Positions 1-7,552 of a DNA stretch of 64,000 bases are shown piece by piece. A program made the position numbers and the translations under genes. The notes under the pieces are model-generated. The model was given only the letters and a program-made list of their open reading frames with translations. It was not told the DNA's origin and searched no databases. Source of the stretch: Dactylosporangium fulvum (GTDB taxonomy: Bacteria > Actinomycetota > Actinomycetes > Mycobacteriales > Micromonosporaceae); contig NZ_CP073720.1 in assembly GCF_025137375.1 (NCBI RefSeq), positions 7,588,501 through 7,652,500 on the forward strand, written 5' to 3'. The number at the start of each line of letters is the position of its first letter. Position 1 is the stretch's first letter.

Positions 1-516
1 GGCCGCGTAGTGATGGTTCGCGATCTGGATCGGCTTACGCATCCCGGTGAAGCTGAACGGGGTGTACTGCGGGAAGTCGGCCATGTCGATCCGGGTCGAC
101 AGGGGTACATGAGCGGTCATCATGACCACGCGCGGGTGTTCGGCGTGACGCAGGGCGGGCAGCAGGAGCTGGGTGAGGTGGTAACGGCTGAGGTAGTTGA
201 CCGTGAAAAACGGGTGCAGGCCGTCGGCGGTGCGCAGATCCTCAAACGTCATGACACCGGTGGTGTGCAGGATCGCGTCGTAGCGCTCGTGCGTGCTCAG
301 GAGTTCTCGGGCGGCCCGGCGGACGCCGTCGTGGGTGGACAGGTCCGCCTGCACGAACGAGGCCCGTTCGCGCGTCGCGCCGAAGGAGGCCAGGGCGGAC
401 TCGCCCTTACGCGGATCACGGCCGAGGATGACGACGTGGTGCCCCTGCCGCAGGAGGCTTCGGGCGGACTCGAGCCCGATGCCGCTGTTGCCACCGCTGA
501 CGATGATGTTCTGCAT
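1..516 (-). CDS. SDR family oxidoreductase, 3' end outside window
   Basis: The minus strand reads open from an ATG at 516 to the window edge (172 codons, no stop), so this is the N-terminal part of a short-chain dehydrogenase/reductase. The protein opens with a Rossmann fold whose nucleotide-binding motif GGNSGIG lies at about residues 8-14, followed by the strand HHVVILGRDP and a later NYLSRYHLT helix typical of the family's dimer side. It most resembles the retinol-dehydrogenase/protochlorophyllide-reductase-like SDRs with a long insertion. It is transcribed away from the MarR gene and shares its operator region, so MarR probably represses it. Substrate cannot be told. The catalytic Tyr-x-x-x-Lys would lie outside or at the very edge of the window. 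Confidence 0.85.
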   Translation of the reverse strand, partial: MQNIIVSGGNSGIGLESARSLLRQGHHVVILGRDPRKGESALASFGATRERASFVQADLSTHDGVRRAARELLSTHERYDAILHTTGVMTFEDLRTADGLHPFFTVNYLSRYHLTQLLLPALRHAEHPRVVMMTAHVPLSTRIDMADFPQYTPFSFTGMRKPIQIANHHYAA

Positions 517-621
517 GATGTGGTCCTTGATCTGGGTGGGCGGGGAAGGCCGGCGAGGATTCGCGCGGGATGTTCAGCGGCAGTAGGGCCGAACCGGCCC
601 CAGGCGAGCACGGCCGCCATC

Positions 622-702
622 ACTAAAAGCTTGTAGTTAAGCTAGCAGCACTTCACTACAAGCTACAAGTCACAACCACCTGGCATGACTACAAGCTTGT
701 AG
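622..702. promoter_or_regulatory. MarR operator array between divergent SDR and MarR genes
   Basis: A perfect 14-bp palindrome CTACAAGCTTGTAG lies at 689-702, just before the MarR start. A second copy with one mismatch, ACTAAAAGCTTGTAGT, lies at 622-637, and a tandem pair of half-sites CTACAAG occurs at 656-662 and 663-669. Such repeated palindromes between a MarR gene and a divergent target are the usual autoregulatory arrangement; that MarR binds them is inference. Confidence 0.75.
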
Positions 703-715
703 CTATGCTGGGGTC

Positions 716-1210
716 ATGGACGACACCGAGGCACCTCGCTGGCTCGACGAGGAGCAGCAGCGGATCTGGTATCTGTTCGCCTACGCGCTGATCAGGCTGC
801 CCGCGACGCTGGATACGCAGATGCAGCGCGACGCCGGCATCAGCCAGTTCGAGTACATGGTGCTGTCCTCGCTGTCCATGGCACCTGATCGCACCTACCG
901 GATGAGCGTGCTGGCCGGCTACACCGCCAGCACCCTGGCCCGGCTCGGCAACGTCGTCACCCGCCTGGAACGCCAGGGCTGGGTGCGCCGCACGCCCGAT
1001 CCGACCGACGGCCGCTACACCCTCGCCACCCTCACCGACGAGGGCTGGGACAAGGTGGTCGCTGCCGCCCCCGCGCACGTCGCCGAGGTCCAGCGGACCA
1101 TCTTCGACCCGCTCACCAAATCTCAGCAGCGCCAGCTCGGTGTCATCGCCGAGCGCCTCCTCAAGGCCGCCGACCCGGACGGGCCCCTGAACTACGCCTT
1201 CGACCGGTAA
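716..1210 (+). CDS. MarR family transcriptional regulator
   Basis: A 164-residue winged-helix repressor of normal MarR length. The DNA-binding part runs from about residue 40 to 110: the helix around YMVLSSLSMAP, the recognition helix region TASTLARLGNVVTRLERQG and the wing RTPDPTDGRYTLATLT with the family's D-x-R-(x)3 wing residues. N- and C-terminal helices form the dimer interface. The operator palindrome ends 13 bp before the ATG, so autoregulation is likely, together with control of the divergent SDR at the window start and possibly the SDR downstream. MarR proteins usually respond to small phenolic or oxidant ligands; the ligand here is unknown. Confidence 0.9.
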   Translation: MDDTEAPRWLDEEQQRIWYLFAYALIRLPATLDTQMQRDAGISQFEYMVLSSLSMAPDRTYRMSVLAGYTASTLARLGNVVTRLERQGWVRRTPDPTDGRYTLATLTDEGWDKVVAAAPAHVAEVQRTIFDPLTKSQQRQLGVIAERLLKAADPDGPLNYAFDR

Positions 1211-1294
1211 CCACCGACTCCCGTACGCGCTTCTTCCCGCGCCCTGACAGCAGGTGTCAGGCGTCTCGTCACTATGCCCGAAGGGGTTTCGCCC

Positions 1295-1963
1295 ATGCCC
1301 ACCATCGCCATCGTCGGGGCCGGTCCCGGCCTCGGACTGTCGCTCGCCAAGGTCTTCGGCGGTCACGGCTTCCAGGTCGCCCTCGTCTCGCGCAGCAAGG
1401 ACAAGCTCGACGCGCTGGTCGCCGAACTCGCCACCGCGGGAGTCACCGCTGCGGGCTTCCCCGCCGACACCGCCGACCAGGCGGCCCTGGCCGGTGCACT
1501 CGAGCAGGCCGCCGCGCACTTCGGCGGGATCGACGTCCTGGAGTTCTCCCCCTACGCGGGCCTCAACCAGGTCTTCCCGTGCGAGGTCACCGTCGACAAC
1601 CTGCGCCCGGAGATCGAGCACCTGCTCTACGGTGCCGTCACCGCCACCCAGACCGTGCTGCCCGGCATGCTCGCCGCCGGCGCCGGCACGCTGCTGTTCA
1701 CCACCGGCGGCGGCGCGATCAGCCCGTACCCGATGCTGGCCACCACCAACGCCGCGCAGTCCGCCCTACGCAACTGGGCCCACAACCTGCACAACACCCT
1801 CGCCGACCAGGGCATCTACGCCGGCACTGTCGCCATCAACCTCTTCATCGGCGCGACCGCGCCGGCCCCGGGCATCCCGTACGCCGACCCCGACGACATC
1901 GCCCAGGCCTACTGGGCACTGCACATCGAACGTGACAAGCCCGAGCACATCATCGCCGGCTGA
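1295..1963 (+). CDS. SDR-like protein lacking the catalytic Tyr/Lys
   Basis: A 222-residue Rossmann protein; an ATG 21 bp upstream is possible, but the one at 1295 starts directly at the first strand (MPTIAIVGAGPGLG). The cofactor motif GAGPGLG is intact and a D-x-A loop (PADTADQ) follows. Where active SDRs have Ser and Tyr-x-x-x-Lys this protein has TTGGGAISPYPM and LATTNAAQ: the Tyr is Leu and the Lys is Asn. It may bind NAD(P)H without classic SDR catalysis, or use other residues; such non-canonical SDRs are common in MarR-linked pairs. It follows MarR by 84 bp and may share its promoter. Confidence 0.75.
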   Translation: MPTIAIVGAGPGLGLSLAKVFGGHGFQVALVSRSKDKLDALVAELATAGVTAAGFPADTADQAALAGALEQAAAHFGGIDVLEFSPYAGLNQVFPCEVTVDNLRPEIEHLLYGAVTATQTVLPGMLAAGAGTLLFTTGGGAISPYPMLATTNAAQSALRNWAHNLHNTLADQGIYAGTVAINLFIGATAPAPGIPYADPDDIAQAYWALHIERDKPEHIIAG

Positions 1964-2542
1964 CTACACACCCACCTGCGAACCACCGGAACGCCTCCCG
2001 CATGACCGACTTCATCACCGCCGACAGCCGCCGCACCTTGACCCAGTGGAGAGGGGCCGGTAGGAACCGATGACGCGGTTGCGCCGGAACACCTTGAAGA
2101 CCGCCGGCCCTCACCCCTGACGGCCTCCAGACTCTCTATCATCGCCAGAGCCGTGCAGGGTACGACGGCCGCCTCCCGGGCACGCCGTGGCACACCGGCG
2201 AGGAAGACGAGCAGGCCGTAAACCGCGGGCAGGCCCAGACCCGTGACGATCAGCGGCACCCTCTCGATGACAATGCCGACGACAAAGCGGCCAGCGACGT
2301 CCCGATCACGCTGCCGTCAGGAATCCTCGGGCGAGGTCGACGGGAGCCTGGTGCGTGGGTAGCGTGCCCGTAGTGATCGTCATACGGGCGAATGTGCCGG
2401 TCCCGGGTGACGGCCGACAGACCTCCGGCGTGTTTCGCCGTTGACGGGAACGGCCCTGGACGGGCTTCGATGGAGGCGTTGGGAGATCATGGGGGATGAC
2501 CTCCACATAGGACCCAGACCCTGACCCCTGAAGATCGGTAAG
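1964..2542. other. Intergenic stretch with short coding relics
   Basis: No convincing gene. On the plus strand a 19-codon fragment from 2002 (MTDFITADSRRTLTQWRG) ends quickly at a stop. On the minus strand a hydrophobic piece around 2180-2260 (VPLIVTGLGLPAVYGLLVFLAG) and another around 2310-2380 look protein-like but are separated by stops and frame changes. They may be remains of a small membrane protein and of a SnoaL/monooxygenase-type gene; identity is not secure. Confidence 0.35.
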
Positions 2543-4066
2543 TTACCGGTATTGCTGCTTGCCCTCGCCCTCCCGCAGGTGCATCGAGATCGACTGGACC
2601 TCCGTCATGCCGAGGAGCGTCTCGCGCACCCCGAGACGACCCGTTCCGCTGTCCGAGCCCGGCCATCCGCCGAAAGGCATGTGCAGCTCCCAGAAGTTGC
2701 TGGTGTCATTCAGCACCACCTGCCCGTTCTTCAGGCGTTCGGCGAGCCGAATGGCCCGCGGGTAGGACTCGCTGAAGATTGCTGACGACAGCCCGAACCT
2801 GCTCATGGCCGCAGTCGCCAGGATGTCGGCGTCACCGTCGACCCGGATGACCGCCGCCAGCGGGCCGAATGTCTCCTCGATGTTGGCCCGCGCCTGTCGC
2901 GGCACCTCGGCGAGCACGGCCGGCGACCTGAACAGGAGCGTGGCAGCCTCGGGAACGGGTCCGCCGCCGAAGACCAGGGTTGCACCACCGGCGAGCGACT
3001 CGTCGATGTGGGCCTGCGTCCGGTCGTACACGTCACGGGTGTGACAGGGCCCCATGGTAGTGCCAGCCGCCAGGGGCGGCCCCACGACAACCCGCGCGGC
3101 CTCCGCTGCGAGCGCGGCGACGAAGTCGTCGTAGACGCTGCTCTCGCACAGGATCCGTCCGGCGGCGGCGCACGACTGCCCTCCGTTCGCGAAGGCGGCC
3201 GCGGCAGACTGCTGCGCTGCCAGGGTGATGTCCGCCTCTCGTAGGACGATGACCGGACCGTTCCCACCCAGTTCCAGGATCTTCCGCTTGTCGTACGCGG
3301 TGCGTGCGATTTCGGCGCCGACGGTGCTCGAACCGGTGAAGCCGATGCCGATCGCCTGCCGGTGGGCGACCATCGTGCGGCCCAACTCGGGTAGGCGTCC
3401 CGTCAGGAGGTTGACAATGCCCGGCGGTATCTCCGCCGCCTCGATGCACCGTGCGAGCAGAACCGCGATCCCCGCCGTCGTGGGAGCCGGCTTCCAGACC
3501 ACCGTGTTCCCGGAGGCGATTGCCGGTCCCAGATACTCGACCGGGATGTTCAGCGGGAAGTTCCAGGGCGTGATGATGGCGTAGACCCCGCACGGGCGGC
3601 GATGGGTAAAGACTCGCTTGCGGGTGTCGTGCGTCGGAATCATTTCGCCACGGAGCGCCCGCGCCTCCTGAGCCGCGAGTCGGAAACCCTCCACCGCGGA
3701 GCCGGCCTCGCCGAGCGCCTCGGCCAGCGGCTTGCCCTGCTCGATGGAGATCGCGCGTGCGACCGGTTCCAGCCGCGCCTCGAGCTGGTCGGCGATACGC
3801 TCGCACCACTCGGCGCGCTCGTAGGGCGAGGCGCCCTCGTGTCGCTCAAATGCCGCCTGGGCGGCGGCGAATGCGTTGTTCACATCGGCATCGACAGCCT
3901 CGGCGAGATCCCAGAGCACCTCGCCGGTCGCCGGGCTCGTCACGGTGAACCGGTCCGTCCCGAACGACGGCCGCCACTTGCCGCCGATGAAGAGGTCCGC
4001 GACCTCCGTAACCGCGTTGCTCACTCTCGTATGCCTCCCGTCTCGATTCCTCGTCGCCGTTGTCAT
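2543..4066 (-). CDS. Aldehyde dehydrogenase (NAD(P)+ dependent)
   Basis: A 507-residue member of the ALDH superfamily, of usual length. Visible landmarks are the oxyanion Asn in TPWNFPLN (N169), the cofactor loop FTGSSTVG (243-250), the general base Glu in LELGGNG (E265) and the nucleophile Cys in GGQSC (C299). It oxidises an aldehyde to a carboxylate in the cytosol. The start at 4066 is favoured because its ATG overlaps the stop of the upstream gene (ATGA), so it is translationally coupled as the last gene of the minus-strand island. It probably finishes the pathway by oxidising the aldehyde left after the aldolase/decarboxylase steps; the exact substrate is inference. Confidence 0.93.
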   Translation of the reverse strand: MTTATRNRDGRHTRVSNAVTEVADLFIGGKWRPSFGTDRFTVTSPATGEVLWDLAEAVDADVNNAFAAAQAAFERHEGASPYERAEWCERIADQLEARLEPVARAISIEQGKPLAEALGEAGSAVEGFRLAAQEARALRGEMIPTHDTRKRVFTHRRPCGVYAIITPWNFPLNIPVEYLGPAIASGNTVVWKPAPTTAGIAVLLARCIEAAEIPPGIVNLLTGRLPELGRTMVAHRQAIGIGFTGSSTVGAEIARTAYDKRKILELGGNGPVIVLREADITLAAQQSAAAAFANGGQSCAAAGRILCESSVYDDFVAALAAEAARVVVGPPLAAGTTMGPCHTRDVYDRTQAHIDESLAGGATLVFGGGPVPEAATLLFRSPAVLAEVPRQARANIEETFGPLAAVIRVDGDADILATAAMSRFGLSSAIFSESYPRAIRLAERLKNGQVVLNDTSNFWELHMPFGGWPGSDSGTGRLGVRETLLGMTEVQSISMHLREGEGKQQYR

Positions 4067-5217
4067 CGGGTTCGTGCGTTGACGGGCAGACGTTCGACGT
4101 CGCCGCCGTCGATCAGCAGGAAGTGGGAGTAGAGATAGGTCGCCGGGCAGCAGTGGTTGCTGACGATCTGGATCTGGTCACCGAGCCGGGGCGGTTCGAC
4201 ATGGTCGGGTGTTGACCACACCAGGACGGATGCCTCCTCAGTGACCCGCTCGATGACGAGCCCGGGATACCCGAGGACGGTCCCGTAGCCGACGGTGAGA
4301 CGGTTCATGATCTCCTTCGGAAGCGCCTTCGAACCGGCGTCGATGACGATCCGCCCGTCAGCGGGGGCGCTCATCACCGTCGCACAGATCGTCTGGGCAC
4401 AGTCGGCGAGCGTGGCGGCGCCCAACGCGACCTGGGTGGCGTCGTTGAAGATGTACGTCCCAGGACGGATCTCGGTGATGCCCGGAATCGCCGCGACCGT
4501 CGCCGCGCTCGGCGTGGAGCCGACGCTGACCACCGGCACTTCCAGGCCCGCCGTCCGGAGCATCTCGGCGGTGAGCAGGACCAGTTCGGTCTCGGCGCGA
4601 CTCACCCTCGCGACGTCACGGGCGTCCTCGACCGTATAGGAACGCCCGTTGAAGGCCATCAGTCCGGCGAAGGTCGCGTGTGGATAGCGCTGCGCATTGA
4701 GCAGCTCCGCGGCAGTGGCCTCGCCCGCGCCGGAACCGAATCGCGCGAAGCCGGCGTCCACCTCCCAGTAGTAACGGACCGGACGGCCGGCGGCGCGACC
4801 GACGTCGTCGATCGCCGCAACCACGTCGACGCTGTCCGCGCTGACGACGACGTCCGCCTCACGGACCAGCGAGGCAAGGACCCTCTGACGCGCCGCACCG
4901 ACCGGCGGGCATGCGATGAACACGTCGCGGTGACCGGCACCGACGAAGTACTCGGCCTCCTGATAGGTCGCGACGGTAAGCCCTTGGGCGCCGGCGTCGC
5001 GCTGCCAGCCGGCCAGAACCTCCGACCTGTGTGTCTTGGCGTGTGGCCGCAGGCTGACGCCGTGCTCTTTGGCTAGGGACGCGTAGGTGGCGACGTTGCG
5101 TCGGGCGATGTCCGCATGGACGATCAGCGCAGGGGTCGCGATCTCACTGCTCACGCGTCCCAGCGATTCGATCTGAGGTGGCTGCCCGGATGTTGTCATG
5201 TCCGCGGGGCTAGGCAT
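4063..5217 (-). CDS. D-threonine aldolase / D-serine dehydratase-like PLP enzyme
   Basis: A 384-residue fold-type III PLP enzyme (alanine-racemase-like barrel then beta domain). The PLP lysine is in RPHAKTHRS (K61), the phosphate-binding strand is VGSTPS (232-237), and the C-terminal metal site is the His-x-Cys of SNHCCP (H355, C357), as in D-serine dehydratases and D-threonine aldolases. The family cleaves D-beta-hydroxy-amino acids to glycine plus aldehyde, or dehydrates D-serine to pyruvate and ammonia. Sitting between an N-acyl-D-amino-acid deacylase and an aldehyde dehydrogenase, an aldolase role giving an aldehyde for the next enzyme fits well, but this is inference. Confidence 0.88.
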   Translation of the reverse strand: MPSPADMTTSGQPPQIESLGRVSSEIATPALIVHADIARRNVATYASLAKEHGVSLRPHAKTHRSEVLAGWQRDAGAQGLTVATYQEAEYFVGAGHRDVFIACPPVGAARQRVLASLVREADVVVSADSVDVVAAIDDVGRAAGRPVRYYWEVDAGFARFGSGAGEATAAELLNAQRYPHATFAGLMAFNGRSYTVEDARDVARVSRAETELVLLTAEMLRTAGLEVPVVSVGSTPSAATVAAIPGITEIRPGTYIFNDATQVALGAATLADCAQTICATVMSAPADGRIVIDAGSKALPKEIMNRLTVGYGTVLGYPGLVIERVTEEASVLVWSTPDHVEPPRLGDQIQIVSNHCCPATYLYSHFLLIDGGDVERLPVNARTR

Positions 5218-5240
5218 CGAAGCTCCTTTTCAGTGTGCGG

Positions 5241-6767
5241 TCACGGCCGGCGGACCAGGACGTCACCGGCGAGCGCCGCGGAGGGCGTCTGCCGCTCGAC
5301 AGTGACCGCACCGTTGACGATCACCATCTCGATGCCGTCCGCGAGCAGGTCAGGCTCGTCGTGGGTGGCCCGATCGCGGACGGTCGCCGGGTCGAACAGC
5401 ACCAGGTCCGCGCAGCCGCCGACCTGGATCGTGCCGCGATCGAGCAGACCGAAGCGCTGGGCGGGCAGGGAGGTCATCCTGCGGATCACATCGACGAGGT
5501 CGAGCGATCCCTCAGGTCGGACATACCGCCCCAGCACCCGCGGGAATGTGCCGAACATGCGCGGATGCGTCCGGCCGCGCGGGTTGGGAAGACCGTCGGA
5601 ACCGATCATGGCGAGGGGGCTCGCGAGTGCGGCGGCGACCGTGTCCGGGGACATCATCTCGATCACGGCGGTCACCGAGTCGTCCCGTTCGGCGATCAGG
5701 GCGACGGCCTGCTCCTGCGTGGTTCCCCACTCCTCGGCCAGATCGGCGAGATATCGGCCCTCCAGCTCCCGCAGGTCAGGGGCCGAGATGACGCGCACCG
5801 CCCGTGGGTAGGTGGCTGAACTCGTCGCGGCACGCAACGCCGGCTCCAGCGCTGTCGATCCCGATGTGTAGGGATAGACGTCGAAGGTCACCGAGACGCC
5901 GGCCTCGGCGGCGGCGTGGATGTCGTCGAGCGCGCTGCGCATCCGGTCGATCCCGTCCAGCCCGGTCGCCTTCAGGTGACTGACGTGGACCTGGCATCCG
6001 GTGCTGCGCCCCAGCGCGAGGACTTCGGAGATGCTTTCGAGCACCCTGGCTCCCTCGTCACGGATGTGCGAGGCGTAGACAGCGCCCTGGGCGGCAAGAA
6101 TCTCACATAGCCGCTGCAGTTCCCGGGTCTGCGCGTAGCGACCCGGGTGGTACACCAACCCCGTCGACATGCCGACCGCACCGGCTTCCAGCGCCGCCGT
6201 GAGCAGGTCGCACATGGCGTCGATCTCCGCCTCATCGGCCGCACGGGCCGCATCGCCCATCGCAGCGAGCCGCAGCGCACCGTGCGGGACGAGTCCTGCG
6301 CGGTTCAGGGCACTGGGTGACTCATGCAGGAGCCGCAGATAGTCTCCATACCCGGTAGGCTGCTGCGCGATCGCGTAACCCAGTACCGCTGCGAGTTCGC
6401 CGGCGAGTTGTCGGCCGAGCGCCGCACTGTGCGGTGCGAGACCGATCCCGCAGTTGCCGAGAACAACAGTGGTAACGCCCTGGCTCGTCTTGCAGAGCAT
6501 CGTCGGATCAGTCAACACGGCGGCGTCGTCGTGCGCGTGCACGTCGATGAAGCCAGGAGCCAGGACGCGCCCACCTCCGTCGACCACGCGGAGGCCGGCG
6601 TCACCGGTCGCCGGTGACGAGGCGTCGCCCGGCTCTGCGACCGCGGCGATGCGCCCGTCGACTACCAGGACGTCGCGTCGCCGGGCGGGCGTGCCCAGTC
6701 CGTCCACCACGTCGACATTGGTGATGAACAGCCCCGCAGCCGAGTCGTGTGAACCGCGTGTGCTCAC
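5241..6767 (-). CDS. N-acyl-D-amino-acid deacylase (D-aminoacylase family amidohydrolase)
   Basis: A 508-residue amidohydrolase of the D-aminoacylase group. The metal-binding H-x-H is in FIDVHAHDD (H77, H79), the bridging-Cys motif GNCG is at 105-108, and further metal His residues are in YASHIRDEG and VHVSHLKATG; the substrate-gating segment SDGLPNPRGRTHPRMFG is also typical. It should hydrolyse N-acyl-D-amino acids (or related D-configured amides) to the free D-amino acid in the cytosol. It overlaps the SDR start by four bases and leads into the D-amino-acid PLP enzyme 23 bp on, so the two probably act in sequence. Confidence 0.9.
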   Translation of the reverse strand: MSTRGSHDSAAGLFITNVDVVDGLGTPARRRDVLVVDGRIAAVAEPGDASSPATGDAGLRVVDGGGRVLAPGFIDVHAHDDAAVLTDPTMLCKTSQGVTTVVLGNCGIGLAPHSAALGRQLAGELAAVLGYAIAQQPTGYGDYLRLLHESPSALNRAGLVPHGALRLAAMGDAARAADEAEIDAMCDLLTAALEAGAVGMSTGLVYHPGRYAQTRELQRLCEILAAQGAVYASHIRDEGARVLESISEVLALGRSTGCQVHVSHLKATGLDGIDRMRSALDDIHAAAEAGVSVTFDVYPYTSGSTALEPALRAATSSATYPRAVRVISAPDLRELEGRYLADLAEEWGTTQEQAVALIAERDDSVTAVIEMMSPDTVAAALASPLAMIGSDGLPNPRGRTHPRMFGTFPRVLGRYVRPEGSLDLVDVIRRMTSLPAQRFGLLDRGTIQVGGCADLVLFDPATVRDRATHDEPDLLADGIEMVIVNGAVTVERQTPSAALAGDVLVRRP

Positions 6768-7552
6768 CAGGCGGTCCAGCCACCGTCGACGCGCAGTTCG
6801 GTGCCCGTCACGAAGCTCGCCGCGTCCGAGAGGAGGAAGAGCGTCGCTTCGGCTATCTCCTCGGGTCTGCCGAACCGCCCAATCGGGGTCTGTGCGGACA
6901 GTGCCCGCACCGTGGCCTCGTCCAGGGGCGCCCGGTCGTCAATGGCGATCATGCCAGGGGACAGGGTGTTGGCCCGGATGCCCATCGGCGCAGCCGCGAT
7001 CGCGAGCTCGCGGGACACCTGCAGCAGCGCGCCCTTCGACGCCGAATACGCGATGGCCCGAACCGGTCCCTGGTCCGTCTCCGCCGGATAGGCGGTGTAG
7101 TAGGCGTTGTTCAGCCCCACCGAGGAGTAGACCGATCCGATGTTGACGATCGCCCCTCCGCCGCCGTCGCGCATGATCGGCATCAGCGCGAAGGAGAGGA
7201 AAGCCGTCGCTTCCACGTTCAGGGCAAAGGTCTGACGCCAGCGCTCGAGATCCTGTGCGAACAGGCCGGCGGCGTACGAGCCACCCGCGTTGTTCACGAG
7301 GGCCGAGAGACGCAGGTCGCTGGCGCGGACCGCCTGCTCGATCACCTCCCGGCCGCCGACGGTCGTGACGTCGGCGGGCACCACGATGGCCTCACCGCCG
7401 ACGTCCGCGATCAGGCGCGCCGTGTCGGCCAGCCGCTCGGCTCGGCGCCCCGACAGCAAGCAGGTGTAGTCGGCGCGGGCCAGCCGTCGGGCGATCGCCC
7501 GTCCGATGCCGGAGCCGGCGCCGGTGATGACGGCGAGTTGCCGGCTGCTCAT
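6764..7552 (-). CDS. SDR family NAD(P)-dependent oxidoreductase
   Basis: A classical 262-residue short-chain dehydrogenase. It has the cofactor motif TGAGSGIG (10-17), NNAGG, a Ser in NIGSVYS, the Tyr-x-x-x-Lys pair as YSASKGAL, and the conserved C-terminal ELRVDGGW. It oxidises or reduces an alcohol/ketone in the cytosol. Its start overlaps the stop of the amidase-like gene (ATGA) and its stop overlaps the deacylase start, so it is embedded in one operon and presumably adjusts a hydroxyl group of the same substrate or product. The substrate cannot be read from sequence. Confidence 0.92.
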   Translation of the reverse strand: MSSRQLAVITGAGSGIGRAIARRLARADYTCLLSGRRAERLADTARLIADVGGEAIVVPADVTTVGGREVIEQAVRASDLRLSALVNNAGGSYAAGLFAQDLERWRQTFALNVEATAFLSFALMPIMRDGGGGAIVNIGSVYSSVGLNNAYYTAYPAETDQGPVRAIAYSASKGALLQVSRELAIAAAPMGIRANTLSPGMIAIDDRAPLDEATVRALSAQTPIGRFGRPEEIAEATLFLLSDAASFVTGTELRVDGGWTAW

